64,000 bases of DNA, from contig CATQJL010000112.1 of assembly GCA_958299035.1 (NCBI GenBank), forward strand, positions 66,309,117-66,373,116, given 5' to 3'. This document shows, one piece after another, positions 32,729 to 44,398 of this stretch. The notes beneath the pieces are model-generated. The model saw only the letters and a program-made list of their open reading frames with translations. It had not been told where the DNA came from and did no database searches. The first letter of the stretch is position 1, and each line of letters starts with the position of its first letter. The position numbers were made by a program, and so were the translations under genes. The stretch comes from Cylicocyclus nassatus (Eukaryota > Nematoda > Chromadorea > Rhabditida > Strongylidae).

Positions 32729-33174
32729 CCCGCCACCAAGCACCAATGAACCACTACTGACCGATTTATAGTAGTACCGAATTATTGCTATGCCAGTGCC
32801 TTGATCATTCTTCTGGAATTATTATTTTATTTTGATCTATCATGAAATTCTCAAGTCCAGGATAGTTCTCAGATCAGCCTGTTGTATATTCAATCTCCGA
32901 TTTTTCTGTAAATTTTCTGGTATAGCTCCTTCGAATACACAAATACGGGTATCCGGGCACTTCATCCCCATTTTCCATAAAGATATGCATAAAAATGGAC
33001 TTTTCCTACCTGAAAGCCCCTCTCCCCCTCCCCGCTCACAAAAGAGCTCAAAACCCGCTTCCGTCAAAGAAAGAACGAGCTTACGAAGCTGCTTATAAAT
33101 GACCATAGCATTTGCCCATCAGCGCTAGTCGCGGTGGTATGAGGTCTCGCACTTTAATTAGTAAATCTCGCATT

Positions 33175-33340
33175 TCCGGCTGTCAATTACAATACCACCC
33201 ACATGACTTGCAAAATCTCCATGAATGTTGCGAAATTCCGAACATTCCGCGACATTCCCGAAATTTCGCGAAATTTACGGAATTTCTCGACATTCTCGGA
33301 AATTTTGCAAGTTATGTGGGTGGTACTGTGTCTGGCTGAT
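33175..33340. repeat. palindromic MITE
   Basis: AGTACCACCCACATAACTTG-type ends (33200 and, inverted, 33305-33328) enclose short tandem GCGAAATT/ACATTCC-like units. Ends extend weakly outwards (GGCTGTCAATT against TGTGTCTGGCTG). Confidence 0.65.
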
Positions 33341-33446
33341 AAACTGATAAAACAGTAGTTTACTCATCTGCTCCTGGCAGATGAACGTTAAAAACGCCAT
33401 GTGAATATTTTCACCCAAACCTTCATGTTGAAGTGATCAATAAGCT

Positions 33447-33572
33447 TTTCTACAGTTATGACACTGCCATACAGTTATGCCAGTGGAATGTAAAAATTCT
33501 CGGCGAATTCGGAGTCTTCGAAAACCTTCGCCGACATTGCCCAGAATTTTCACATTAAAAGTCATAACTGTA
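33447..33572. repeat. palindromic MITE
   Basis: TACAGTTATGAC at 33450 and GGAATGTAAAAATTCTCGGCGAA are mirrored by TTCACATTAAAAGTCATAACTGTA at 33549-33572. It lies 100 bp from the preceding palindrome but has different ends. Confidence 0.6.
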
Positions 33573-34699
33573 TTTTTCGGAATTTTTGGAGATCTGAAAT
33601 CTTTCGAAGAAATTATCAATAAAATTGTTTTATCTCGTCAACTCATTATATACTTCCTCAAAAAACGATGCAAAAAGCTTCCACAACATGATGGCTGCAA
33701 AATGAATCTGAAAATAGCTTTGATGGCGCTCCTATAATTTTCTTCAACATATATGCATGTAAAGTCATCCTCATTTGAATGAACATTTGGTAAATTTAAT
33801 TTGGACTGAAGCAGGCCATTGCTACTGAGCAAGGTGCTCTCAGTTTTCACTTTGAGTTTATACTGGCTTACAGGTATTACTGAGCTAAGAACCCATTATG
33901 GATTTCACTTCACAATTTCAAGGCATGTACTGTTTTTGTTACAAATGCACCATTTTTGGAACTGTTCATAAATCGAGCTTGCAAACACGCAGAAATATCA
34001 TGCTCAGTATCTGCAACACAACCGCGAAGTGTTGCTAGTTGTTGCACTTACATTCCTATAGGTATTTATAAACTTCTGCAAAGTTATATTGAATCAAGCA
34101 GAAAAATGTTGACATGACTGCAAACCAAATTACGGTGTCTGCTTTTTGGTCCTACTCGAGGTACAAGGCGTGTAGTGCAACGAAAGTACAATGAAGTGTT
34201 AGTAGGATGGGAAATGTTTTATAAAGCGATACGTTGTACTATTGCTGCGCACAAATAGCGCTGCTAAAAATAGGAGACTCATAATACTACACCCTGAATC
34301 GTTATCCTAAAGTGCGCTAAGTTTATGTGAATATCCAGAACAGCTGTGAAAAGATGAATAAAGAGGGGCTAAAAAAAGTCAAGTTAGTAAAAAGATTATC
34401 ACAAAACATTTCATCATCTTCTTCTTCAGAGATGTTTGCCCAGATCTCCATGAAAATCGAGTTAAACAGCCTTTTCTTCCAATCGGTAATCACTAACAGA
34501 AAACTTTGAAAGTATGCAAACTTTACATTTTTTACTCATTAAGGTTTAGGGGCGCTTATAAGCTGTTAACAATAAGGTCTAGTTATTATTTTCACCAGCG
34601 CTTCTACTCCAATAACTGTTGCATAACTAAAACAAAACAATAGCATTAGTTTTTTTTATAAAAGGGTTTTTCTAAACTTTATGACTCTAGCCATTCGTA

Positions 34700-35137
34700 A
34701 TGGTTTGTATATCAGAAAATGCGCCTTTTAATGCTGGTTCGAATACTGTTTTTCATATCTGCGAAACGAGAACCTGGATGGAGTTACTTATTTTTTCAGA
34801 AATGAAATGCGCTACTGCAAAGGGTGGAAATCATTAATAAACATTCTGCTTTTCTCTCCGAATGATAAATGTGATTTAGATAGGTATAAATACAATGTTA
34901 CACCTTTCAAGATTCTCCTCAATAGCTTCAAACGACAAAATAGCTCAAATTGGGTGATTTTAACTACCTAAAAGTACGCAAATTTTCTACGAAAAAAAGT
35001 TTATATTTGCCTTCATATAATCGTTTCGCAGATTTCAAGCACAGATTTAGAATCAGCGTTTCGAGGTGCACCTTATGGTATAAATCGCATTCCAAATGGT
35101 CGGGATCACCAAGTATCCTTTCCTTGTAAACCGCCCC
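34700..35137. mobile_element. PIF/Harbinger-like MITE (ACAAGGGAAGGATAC family)
   Basis: The right end GGTCGGGATCACCAAGTATCCTTTCCTTGT matches the family terminus. Internal arms ATATCTGCGAAACGA (34757) and TCGTTTCGCAGATTT (35022), plus the ATCAGCGTTTC motif, mirror each other. The left terminus is decayed. Closest relative: 52912-53393. Confidence 0.6.
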
Positions 35138-35914
35138 CGCGCGCTTTATTCTTTATTTCTCATTTCGTAACAGGGCTGTAATAGATTTCCTTTCACATCT
35201 TCAAACTTTCGCAACAAAGGTAGTTCTCTTTTCAAAAATTCGACAGTTGCATGATTGAATAGATACAATTTTCGATAGCATGACGCTGAGTTTTAAATAA
35301 GGATGCACATTGATATAAATTTTGAGACACTTTTACAAGACTACAAGTGCACAATCATGATTTCAGGCTTGGAATCGTTGCAGTTTAATGAGAATGTGAG
35401 TTTGTTGCTGAGAACATAGCTTACCAATTTCATTCACTTCCTGTTTTTAACTGCTTGTGGGTAAGGCACAGAGACTACTGACGGAGTTCTCTTTAACTAG
35501 TATAATCCTCTCACTTTGTACATGCAAAAATCACATGTCATTTTTATGTAAGGACAGAAAGACATAGCTAGTCACTTGGTTTATATACTTTGAGGCTTAT
35601 TTCGCAATAGCAGTTGAACAAACAAGGGTAGCGAGTATCACTGATTCTTAAGGCTTCGTCAGAGTGCCGGAGCTGTGCCGTTGAGCCAGCGCTGAGACGG
35701 TACCGTGCTCTTGACGCTGGACAGCGTTACCGGAGCTTTCGGTAGAGGTTTTGATCAATACCTGGCTGGAAACGAATCCCGCTGCATACTTGCAAAAAGG
35801 AGCAGAGCCCCTTCCAGGTGAAGAGGTTTTGACTAATTATGATCCAGAAAAGTGAAAGGAATAAGTGAGCCTTAAGGTGAATCTGACGTAAGCTTACATG
35901 GCGAGTGAAACTGA

Positions 35915-36229
35915 ATGTGCAAAGAAGAGAAACAAGTGGTGCAAAGATGTAGAAAGAAGAATAGGTTATCGAACGAGACTTTGATTCAGGGAAGCTTTAT
36001 CAATAAACATAACATTCGGAAGCCTGGAGCAAGTAGAATCGACGTGGACCGTCTTTTTTTTCAGCTCCCTTGTGGATTCACATATAAAAAATTTTACCTA
36101 GCTGCTGCACTAGCTGATTTCATGCGATCACTTAACGCTCCATTTTTGAAGAAAAGAGAAAAGCTAGAAAAAAAGAGTAGGTCTAAGTTTGATGGCAAAG
36201 TCTTGGTCTGTAACACCGTCAAACAATAA
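35915..36229 (+). CDS. hypothetical open frame, doubtful
   Basis: A 104-codon Lys-rich frame with no recognised domain. Its middle (ASRIDVDRLFFQL) is repeated in DNA form at 36541-36580 (GAATCAACGTAGACCGTCTC), so part of it is repetitive sequence. No splice structure identified. Confidence 0.15.
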   Translation: MCKEEKQVVQRCRKKNRLSNETLIQGSFINKHNIRKPGASRIDVDRLFFQLPCGFTYKKFYLAAALADFMRSLNAPFLKKREKLEKKSRSKFDGKVLVCNTVKQ

Positions 36230-36606
36230 GCGCGTTTGTTCGTTTTTACGTAGAAATTCCCTCATAAAAACACGCATGTTTTCAGTTCAAATGCCATGCA
36301 TCTCCTAGTAGAGGAGGCTAAGAAAAAAAGACAGTACCTCAAATTCCATTTCGTGAGCTTAACGGTATATAGATTATTACATGAAAAAACCCGTGGTTCT
36401 TTGGAAATGCGGTGGAGATATTAACTATTAGGCTGCTGCACCCCACCCTCTCAATGGCTTGTCCTTCGTGGGTTGCTGGAGCAAGACTTTTTTGGAGCGG
36501 GAATGGTTTATCACCAACAATTCATAAACCATGAAAGCTAAGAGCACGAGGAATCAACGTAGACCGTCTCTTTTTGCTAGCTGTTCTGCGAAAAAAGGTA
36601 CGAGCA

Positions 36607-36828
36607 CAGGGCTCGGCACGAGCTGGCACCAGGGAATTTTCAAAACGAAGTCCCCCTTGATTTTCGCTAAGTTCCACGAAGTCCCCTTGGCCCTGAATTA
36701 AAAATCCCAAAAAACGAAACGTCGATTGAAAAAAACATCACAATTTGTCAACAAAAACGATATCCCCTCTGCTTTTTGCTCCAAAAATGATATCCAGCTT
36801 GCCCCGTGCCAGCTGGTGCCAGGCCCTG
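36607..36828. mobile_element. MITE CAGGGC...CTGGCACCAG, 222 bp
   Basis: Left CAGGGCTCGGCACGAGCTGGCACCAGG and right CCCCGTGCCAGCTGGTGCCAGGCCCTG are inverted with one small gap. The right flank is TA; the left flank CA may be a mutated TA. A decayed relative is at about 15020-15090. Confidence 0.65.
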
Positions 36829-36829
36829 T

Positions 36830-38635
36830 AAGAGCAGTTTTGTCTAGCTAAAAGATCAGCTAATTTCGTGAATGATCTAATGATCTGATCTAATAATGGA
36901 ATGATCTATTTTCAAAACGAAAAAGTAATCTTCGAGGCTCCGCTTGTGAATGGAAAGCCTCAAAATCAGGGAATCTAACTGCTCCCTTATTTTCTATCAG
37001 GCTTCCTATGAGAGAAGGTATATTTCGATTCTTTCCAGTTAACATGTAATAATCATTGGGCATACCAGACTTTTTGCTCTTCCGTAATTCTTCCCTGTGA
37101 CAAAATATATTTATTCAGTAATGTTGCTTGTTTAAAGAATTAGATACCCCCTAAACTTTTATTTTTATTTTGCTATCAAACTGAACACTCCTGAGTAAAA
37201 TAGGATGTCCCAAACTTGCAATTTTCTCAGCAAACGCTTTGAAAGTACAGTCATGTCACGCACTGACTGAGAAGAAGCAACAACTGTCTTTCCCAAACAA
37301 ACTGTGCACCATTTTTATTATGGGTGTTTTATTCTGCCGTTATACCTTGACCTAGTCTCAACCTCAGGTGAAGAGGGCCATCCAGACGCCGGCTTAAAAA
37401 TGAAGGGGAGTAGAGAGATTGCTCCGCTTATCGCAGGATGCCCACTGTAGGCCCCGGTCCCAACGAAATACTGTATTGATCGAGACAGCTCCGAGACAAC
37501 ACTGCGCTGTCTCGACGATGTCTCAGCAGCGGCACAGCTCCGCAGTCCAAACGGAACCTAAGAACTTGACAATACGTCATGAGAAAAAGAATTCAAATGT
37601 ATATTTTCTGGCTCGAAACACATGCTGGTTTTTTCCAAAAATTACTTCTCACTTTGACTCTTCATGGACTTTGTTCATTGCCACCGCGCAACCAATAGGT
37701 TATCGCTCCCAACTTGCCAGCGACAGTGAAGAAATCCTTGTTCAGGAAGCTGTGGGATAGCACGACCAAGCATGTTCCATCCCAATCACGAACTCTGCCT
37801 CGACTTCGAACGATGCGCTAATGGATAAACGGGAAAACCAAGACGCAGAGAAGACCTAATTATGCGTAAGAACATCGACAAGTCACATGTTGTGAAACAT
37901 AGACTGAATGAAATCTTGGTTCTTCCTAGAGTGAGTGTTTCACTTTACCAGTAGCAGCCAATCCGCCTTTTACTCAGTGAAAGATGTTTTTTGGAACAGC
38001 TGTATTGCGTAAAGTTGCAGTCTGAAGGTGTCTAGTGTGGGATAAATTTGCAAAATATTCACAGTCACTGCAAAAAAGATCAAGAACAACTTTACGTTTT
38101 TTTTGTGCGAGGAAAACTCTACCTTGACTATGCAGGAGACTCAAAAATCGTCACCATTGATTCGACTCAAGACAAAATGAACCCTTGATTAATGCTCACT
38201 ATAAATGAGGGATTTTTATGGCACCAATCACACGCCCTTCTATTGGTTACGCAAGTACATATGTTTTCTTACCAAGACTTTACTTTTTATGCCATGCCAA
38301 CATCATGAAGTGCGATATTTCTTGGTTGAGCTTATCATAATCTAGTTACTATTATCAACGCTATTTTGGAAGTATTTTCTGTTTTGTCTTCCATTTTTCA
38401 TGTTGCAGCATTCGGGATTATAATCATTGCATGCTGTATATTCTATATATCAATGTGGAATCCAAAATATGTATCCTCTTAAAAGTAAAACTTCGAAACC
38501 ATTATTCAAAATCAGGCAAACATTGTGAAAACCAAATCTGATAGAAAAAAAAAGATGAGCAGAGCTACCAAACCTACCATCAAACTTATTCCTTTCTGCC
38601 GATCATATTTCATTTTGGATTCTCAATCAAGAGCA
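36830..38635. other. intergenic, no feature recognised
   Basis: Includes a GC-richer patch (37400-37560) with CTGAGACA/TGTCTCAG-like short inverted words (GAGACAGCTCCGAGACAAC, GCTGTCTCGACGATGTCTCAG) and a 113-codon frame at 37419-37760 that I do not recognise. Exons of an unknown gene cannot be excluded here. Confidence 0.3.
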
Positions 38636-38639
38636 ATAA

Positions 38640-38870
38640 GGCTGAAATCCCATTTCACATTTATCTTTGCTTAGTTTAGATTGACTTGAGGCCATGTCTC
38701 ATTTGTTTACAAAGCAAGCGAAGCAGGTTTGTGGTTTTTGGTACACTTGCGTGGTAAGAAAGAAAAAAATCTGAATCGAATGCTAATTGGGTCATCTTTA
38801 AATTGATGTTCTGTGAGTTTTAGTAATCGATGAAGAAAACCGACAAAACTTTCGGGACAACCTAATAAAA
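38640..38870. mobile_element. mariner-type MITE, one end only
   Basis: The right end ACCGACAAAACTTTCGGGAC-AACCTAA with the preceding TTCTGTGAGTTTTAG and AAAATCTGAATCGAAT segments matches, in reverse, the left end of the element at 55231-56113. The opposite end was not found upstream, so the copy is truncated. Confidence 0.65.
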
Positions 38871-39409
38871 TTTAATGTTTTGCGGCTGTTCCACATTATG
38901 CATTGATGAAAGCTATGGGCTATTCTGCTACCGTCTAATAAGTCCACCTGTTTGCTTTTCTACTTTGCAGTTAATAGCTTTGAGGGGACAATCTCAATAA
39001 TTTTCAACTCGCTTTTTATAATAGTCCTTGAACTCTCATGTTATTTGTTTGCAAAATTGCATGTGCGATAGCTCAGTACTGCAATATGTTGCTATGCAGG
39101 AATTTTGATAGTGATTGTTTGTGTGCACAACTGCAACACCTCAAACATGGGTACTTGAATTTTATCATAAAGACACTAACTAAAGTTACGAGCAATGCAC
39201 AAACAAACAATACCCGAGTAATATAGGAAACATATAGGATATATAAAAGCATATAGGAAATATGAGTTGAGATGTATGTATGAGAAACTGTGGTTCTGTA
39301 AGAGCAACTGTGCAACGCGTACAATAATAAAACAGTCCGAAGCCAAACAATAGCCATGAGGAAAATAAACAAGCAGATAAACAATATCACTTATAGCCTA
39401 CTTATATGT

Positions 39410-39628
39410 ACCTAATTTCACGCGTACAAGACGCACCTTTTTCGTTTTTTCAAACGTGCCACTCAGCCGCCCCGTTGTGTTTTGGAAAACGAGACTTAAG
39501 CCGCACGATACTCTCAGGCATATACAGCGCTGTATATAGTCTTTTGTTCGCGAAGTCCTTCATGTTTCGGCTGGTCGATTTTCGAAAAAAATCCCCCGCG
39601 CCTTGTACGCGTGAAATTAAGGTAACGA
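39410..39628. mobile_element. MITE of the CACGCGTACAAG family, uninterrupted
   Basis: CTAATTTCACGCGTACAAGA and its complement (TTGTACGCGTGAAATTAAGG) bound a 219-bp palindrome with a central GCATATACAGCGCTGTATATAG. This provides the empty-site reference for the interrupted copy at 1533-2014. Confidence 0.8.
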
Positions 39629-39649
39629 ATACAAACAAGATTCGATGCT

Positions 39650-40985
39650 TATGGGAAATCTATTGATAAGCTTAACAGTGATTATAGCCCATGGGAAACT
39701 ATCATGCCTTGGCTGATGTTTGTCAACATTCTTCCGGGAGCAGAGCGATACGAACGCGAAAAGTTCGTATTCCCCATAAGTCGAGTTGTAGTGTTATATA
39801 AAATATATATTGGAGCATTGAATATGGTATACAATATCGTAAAGCTGAAGCGAGATGTCGGGGGGTTCTCCGATTTTGTTGGCATGTCATATCCTGTATA
39901 CTTCTATGCCTCAGAAAAAAAGAATGTGATTGACCTTCAAGTCAAAACTTTTTTCGGTATTCAAATCTGTTAGGGCGTTCCATAAGCTCGTAGAGTTAAT
40001 TCGTAAAGTTAATTTCTATCCTCTCCTCATTTTTTGATTGATTGTTAGTATCAGCATATCTTTGAGAAGAGCTGACTATCCTTTTCAAAATTAATCCATT
40101 GATTTCTGTAATAATCTGATCTATTCATTCTTTTCAGTTTCCTATGGAATTTTCGAAAGGCAGAAAGAAACATTTCTAGCATCTGCTCATTTTTCAATTG
40201 GTATTGAGTCTTAGAATACGAGTACATTGTAATGGACTCCCGGTCACATCTTTTAGGACAGTTTTGACGTTTGCCGTACGAAAAAGTTATCTTTTGTCAA
40301 ACGGAAAAGCTTATCGGATCTGCTTATCAAGTCCTTGCAGTAGATTTGGTTAAAAGGTGCCATTAATTACAAACGGTACAGCAACTTTCAGTGCAAAAAG
40401 TCCTGCCCGTCTCACAAAAAATCTTGTTTAGAGCATAGCCTAGGTGTTGTGAAACGGTTGTAACGAGCGGCTGTGTCTAGTGGTAGGTGTGATTTCAAGG
40501 TTTGACTAAAGGGCAACGCGATTTAAAACACAACTTTATCCTGATTTCAGCAACAATAAAACGGTTGCAGGACCAACAATGAACAAGAACGGATAGAAAA
40601 GTTACGAAGTTAGAGGGAAAACTCGATTTGACCCCATTCTTCAATTAGTTTACGTTTGAAAATCTGATTGTTTCCTCACCAGTTTTCAACTCCCGCGAGC
40701 CTCTTTTTGCTCGCGCTCCCTTTTTGCCCCTTTTTACCCTGATCAGAAGTCAATTTGGCCTCTTTTTACCCTAATGATTTAGATCGGTGATTCTGCCATC
40801 CAACACAGTTAATTCTTTTTTGTTCCATACTAACGCGCACACGTCATTTTTACAGCAACAAGTAGTTTGTACGCAGATCTTGCTCTGGCAGATCATCGTT
40901 TGTTCCGGTGTATCACAAATTATGCAATAGCTAGGTCTGCTCCTAACGATTCCTAGTAATTTTAGGAGAAGAGGCTAAAACGGCT
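39650..40985. other. intergenic, nothing firm
   Basis: An 89-codon frame at 39704-39973 begins in sequence without repeats but has no recognised domain; it would encode several hydrophobic stretches (VVVLYKIYIGALNMVYNIV). A tRNA-like word near 40470 was considered and rejected. Confidence 0.3.
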
Positions 40986-41087
40986 AGAAAATGGCTATCC
41001 AGCGGCTGACCAAATTTATAACACTTCCTCTGCAAAGCCTTGGTGAGCCTTTTCAAATGTTGTCCAGTTGCACATATAGACAAACAA

Positions 41088-41232
41088 ATTACCCAAATTT
41101 GACGCGCATAGGGCGCGGGGGACCCGAAAGTATCTGCGGCATAAGTCCGGTTTTCCGAAACACAACAAGGCGTCTGAGCGGCACGCTTGAAAAACCGAAA
41201 AAGGTGCGTCTTATACGCGTGAAAACAGGGTA
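41088..41232. mobile_element. MITE of the CACGCGTACAAG family, diverged
   Basis: Left TTACCCAAATTTGACGCGCAT and right TTTTTCGG...AAAAAGGTGCGTC-TTATACGCGTGAAAACAGGGTA correspond to the family ends; the interior GGCGTCTGAGCGGCACG matches the complement of 39462-39480. Shorter than the other two copies. Confidence 0.6.
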
Positions 41233-41859
41233 GTGGTAACTAACATGAGTAGGGCTGTAGTAATTACAGGTTTTGTTAAAATGATTTGCGGTATTTTAGA
41301 ACACTTCAGAGAAATTTAGAAAAGAGGCTGGGTCACCGAGCCCATAAAGTAGCCAGTAGACTCCAAACTCACTGTCTGGAAGTTTGTCAAGGTGCCATGT
41401 TTTGATGTGCGTGCCAGCCACATTTGGTCAAGTTTTCTGCGAAATAATCAATACGGCCAAAGTCTCTTGTATCGTTTCATTTCTTTTTAGAATTGCATCT
41501 CGCATGCCTTTGTAAGCCGCAGATCAGATTCTAAAGATGGCTTGAGGAACAAGGTCATTATCTTCCATGCCTTTTTTTGAGAAGTAATTTGCTCTTACGA
41601 AGGCGGTTCTTTCGTAATAAGAGACAGGATCCAAAAGGATTGAAAATATCCAAACTTCTGCAGTACAACAAATAGCATATCCTAGAGTGTTTGGACAAGA
41701 AGGGTCTTCACTCTCAAATCGTTGCGGCTATGATATGTCTCAAATGTGCTTAATCTTCGCTGACAAATTAACTGCAGATAGTATCAGTCTTACTTTGTCA
41801 CTATTGATTCGCGCAGCAAAGATCATATTTTCAGCAGCGGCACTTCAGAATTTTCTTGG

Positions 41860-42090
41860 GTGGGAGGGAGGTCGACGAGAAATTTTTTGAGGTGCTTTCC
41901 AAATTTTTATGGACCCATGGCCCCGAAATTTAGCATAAGGGGGAAGTATTTTTACAAAGCTATTGATTTTTAGAAAAAATTTCTAAAGTCATTTCGACTA
42001 TTTAGAAGTATAAAGAAGTCATTTGCACATAAAAATAACTCATGTAAGTCACTTTCGCAGATTTTGCGACTTATATTCGGAGGAGGGGGG
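41860..42090. mobile_element. decayed hAT-like MITE (CAGTGGCGTACC family)
   Basis: GGTGCTTTCCAAATTTTTATGGACCCATGG, ATAACTCATGTAAGTCACTTTCGC and GGAGGAGGGGGGGGC follow the internal order of the intact copy at 49893-50263. Both termini are lost. Confidence 0.5.
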
Positions 42091-42364
42091 GGCTCTCTTC
42101 TCACTGACGCTTAGGTATCATCGGCTCCACCGCACAGACGATAATTGCGGACTTTATCTGATTGCGAGGATAAAGCTGTTAAATCTCCTTATAGCAATGT
42201 TGTACTCCCTCGCTATCAAAAACCGCCACGCTTTCAGCTGCCAAGCTTCATAAAAATCGATAAAATGTATCATTCTCATTGATGGATCATTTTTTAGCTA
42301 AGCAAAATGCACAATTATGATAAGGAGATGCGGACTATTTTATCTGAATAATAGTGACAAACGC

Positions 42365-42465
42365 AAATGTGGCGCGAGTGTATCTCCACCATTGTATATA
42401 AATCCTCCGCTTCATGTGCTCTGCGGCTAACAAAACCGCGTTCGCGCCTAAAGACATGCGATGAG
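42365..42465. repeat. GC-rich hairpin element, second copy
   Basis: AAATGTGGCGCGAGTG to CCGCGTTCGCGCCTAAAGAC shares GCTCTGCGGCTAA-(C/T)A(A/G)A(A/G)CCGCGTTCGCGCC with 7028-7060. It directly abuts the PLE remnant that follows. Confidence 0.55.
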
Positions 42466-42489
42466 AGGGTAGTGTACTTATCATTTGCT

Positions 42490-42688
42490 AGATATGTGGA
42501 AGCACGTACATCGACAAGACGGAGCGCCCTCTATGTACGCGGATCAAAGAATATCTAGAGGGCTCAAGAATCGAATCTGACACTCCACTGGGCATGCGCA
42601 AGCAGTTTCATAATGGCCAGACATACATGAGTGTAGATGTCACAATTTTAGCACGCGAATCCAAAATTCAGGCGCGCAAGGCATTGTA
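42490..42688 (+). pseudogene. PLE GIY-YIG endonuclease fragment
   Basis: Reading from ATATGTGGAAGC the frame gives CGSTYIDKTERPLCTRIKEY, then TPLGMRKQFHNGQTY and LARESKIQARKAL before a stop. It aligns with CKATYIGETGRLLNVRLKEH and the downstream parts of the 44578-45783 protein. The YIG glycine is Asp, the GIY strand is absent, and the frame closes before the usual end, so this is a dead fragment. Confidence 0.8.
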
Positions 42689-42990
42689 GGCGGTTAAGAC
42701 TGCCGTCAAAATTCCAAATTTGAATAGGAGAGTTCATAGCCATCATTGATGAGTTGGGCGCTCATTAATACCTTTGTGGCTGTTAGGTCTTGCCAGGTCG
42801 CTGGGTACTGTAAGGTAGGAATTTAGTTGCTGGTATACAGTTTGCTCACCGAGCAATTATTAACCGCTTGGATAAGTGCTAGTTTGATCTTGCATTTACT
42901 TTTGTAGCTCTTGATTTACTGATGCATTAAACGCCTTTTCTGAGTTCTGATGCGGTTTTTGATGGAATAGATTAGTTATGTATTCGACCT

Positions 42991-43027
42991 TTGTCTCTGA
43001 AGAAGGCATATAGCCAAAACGTCAGCC
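42991..43027 (+). ncRNA. hammerhead-like ribozyme in PLE terminal repeat
   Basis: TTGTCT, CTGAAGA, AGGCATATAGCC, AAAAC, GTC, AGCCAA. CTGAAGA fits the CUGANGA core, GGC/GCC forms helix II, AC/GT a minimal helix III, and GUC is the classical cleavage triplet. Helix I (TTGTCT against AGCCAA) pairs at five of six positions. The first G of GAAA is A, and one extra base precedes helix II, as in the sister copies. Confidence 0.65.
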
Positions 43028-43060
43028 AATATTTTCCGGTGCACAGCCAAAGCAGTTTTG

Positions 43061-43680
43061 AGCAGGTGTTCTAAGCATGACTATTGTTTGCGTGTTCGGC
43101 GTTGTTATCTGGTGGGACTGTTCAATTTCACAATAAGAAATGATTATTATTTTGCTCTTGAAATGATTCTTTGAAGGTATTTGAGGAGTACTTACTTTGG
43201 TATCTCAAATTGCACTTCAAATTTGAATCTTCCGTAAAGCGGCTATGCCAGCTGTTCTACAGTATGCTTATCTAGCATGTACATAGTGGCCGCAAAGTAC
43301 GTCACATTCTTGTTTGCGAGATTTTTCAGACACAACGAAATTCCGCCTAATTATTTTCGCATGTCAAAAACCGAGGCATCTTGATGTGTTACTCCTACAA
43401 GGCTGGGCTCCTGCGCAGGCATACAAACTTAAGCAGCTTATAATGAACCTTTTTTATCCCTGCTGGGGTTCCGCTTTATGCGGGTCTGCTCTTCGCTTAA
43501 AATGTCTGCACATTTTCTTTTTGAGGCATGGTCTTCTTCTATTCCAATTTCTTGTAAGTTGGCTTTGCTTTTGTCCATTCACCTCATCCAAAAAGAATTT
43601 GGAATGAATGATTGGTGTTTGCGCTGAAATGTATCCAGTGATTATAAGTCGAGTGAATTTTCTTGAGCAAGTAAGGCAGT
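43061..43680. other. intergenic, nothing recognised
   Basis: A 97-codon frame (43314-43607) and an opposing 80-codon frame overlap; neither is recognised. Confidence 0.3.
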
Positions 43681-43686
43681 GCAAAG

Positions 43687-43762
43687 GTAAAAACACAAAA
43701 GGATTTGAACCTACACCTGCGTTGACTTATGAGGCTATCGCACTATCTACTAGACCAGAACG
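43687..43762 (-). pseudogene. tRNA-like sequence, degenerate
   Basis: On the minus strand an A-box-like TGGTCTAGTAGATAGTGCG, an anticodon-loop-like CTCATAA (CAT) and a perfect B-box GGTTCAAATCC occur in order with roughly tRNA spacing. Anticodon and acceptor stems pair poorly. A decayed tRNA or tRNA-derived SINE is likely. Confidence 0.45.
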
Positions 43763-43839
43763 TGGCCGCAGTAGAGGCCGTTCCAATGACCACAATTACT
43801 TTGGGCGGCCAAACTTGAATCAAAATTCGCTATAACTTC

Positions 43840-43966
43840 TTTCAGAGAAACGATTAGCAGAAACGGAAGTCAGATTCGGGATCAGCGTTCGAAGACGAGT
43901 GTAACGGTGTGCATCTCGTCTCAAAAGGTCACGGACATTGAGTATCGTTTCCCTGTTAGGCTTAAG
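43840..43966. repeat. half of a PIF/Harbinger-like MITE
   Basis: CAGAGAAACGATTAGCAGAAACGG, GATCAGCGTTCGAAG and the terminus AGTATCGTTTCCCTGTTA follow the right-arm order of the 34700 and 52912 elements. The left arm is missing. Confidence 0.5.
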
Positions 43967-44194
43967 ACGTACCTCCCGCGATTAGAGTCGCGTCGCGGTT
44001 TTGAACTCGACATATGTTCTTAGTCCGCAGCACGCACGCCCCCAGCTGTGTGGTCCGGTCGCGTCTGTATTAGATGGACGCTGTGACGAATCGCGGGCTT
44101 TTTGGACGTGGAACTCTTAGCGGAACATATTTGCGACTTCGCTGAAGTCAGCGATGTCGCCGTCGCTAAGTCTGCACCAGCGGTGGGCCAATCG

Positions 44195-44206
44195 CTCGTA
44201 TGGCTT
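44195..44206. repeat. 12-bp target-site duplication, left
   Basis: CTCGTATGGCTT, identical to 49718-49729, immediately outside the compound PLE. Confidence 0.85.
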
Positions 44207-44398
44207 AGTAAGTTCCATGTTTTCTCCTCTCTGAACCTTGGCATTTGGAATTGATGTTAGTGGCTATACTATGTTATGCCAGTGCCAGGTTTGTAAGGTG
44301 GAATTCTTTATTGGCCTTACGTTTCGACAAATTTGTCTTCGTCGGAGGCCTGAAAGTAGATTGCAGTATTATCTTAGCAAGACCAGACCGCCAAACGC
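44207..44398 (-). repeat. PLE terminal repeat (pLTR), 3' copy
   Basis: Nearly identical to 47211-47391 in the same sense. It contains the hammerhead-like fold (44313-44350) and the start of the leader frame (MPRFREEKTWNLL), which in this copy runs out into flanking DNA to 44020 and is therefore not the element's own coding sequence there. Confidence 0.85.
44313..44350 (-). ncRNA. hammerhead-like ribozyme in PLE pLTR
   Basis: Minus strand: GGCCT, CCGACGA, A, perfect hairpin GACAAATTTGTC, GAAAC, GTA, AGGCC. Helix I is GGCCT/AGGCC, helix II GAC.../...GTC, helix III the two base pairs AC/GT, cleavage predicted after GUA. The core differs from CUGANGA at one position (C for U4). A type I hammerhead with minimal helix III is known from Penelope-like elements, where it is thought to act as a dimer. 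Confidence 0.75.

Larger units (their letters stand above)
42482..43060 (+). mobile_element. Penelope-like element remnant
   Basis: A plus-strand PLE tail: GIY-YIG endonuclease fragment (42490-42688), untranslated sequence, and terminal-repeat DNA with a hammerhead-like fold at 42991-43027. Everything upstream of the endonuclease is missing and replaced by the hairpin element. It represents a different PLE lineage from the 44-50 kb element, judged by its divergent endonuclease. Confidence 0.75.

Noticed and set aside
40455..40515. Possible tRNA near GTCTAGTGGTAGG
   Set aside because: The A-box-like word is not followed by a B-box at tRNA spacing and no acceptor stem pairs.
44020..44244. 74-codon frame starting MPRFREEKTWNLL as a PLE protein
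   Set aside because: Only the first codons lie in the terminal repeat; the rest is flanking DNA outside the target duplication.
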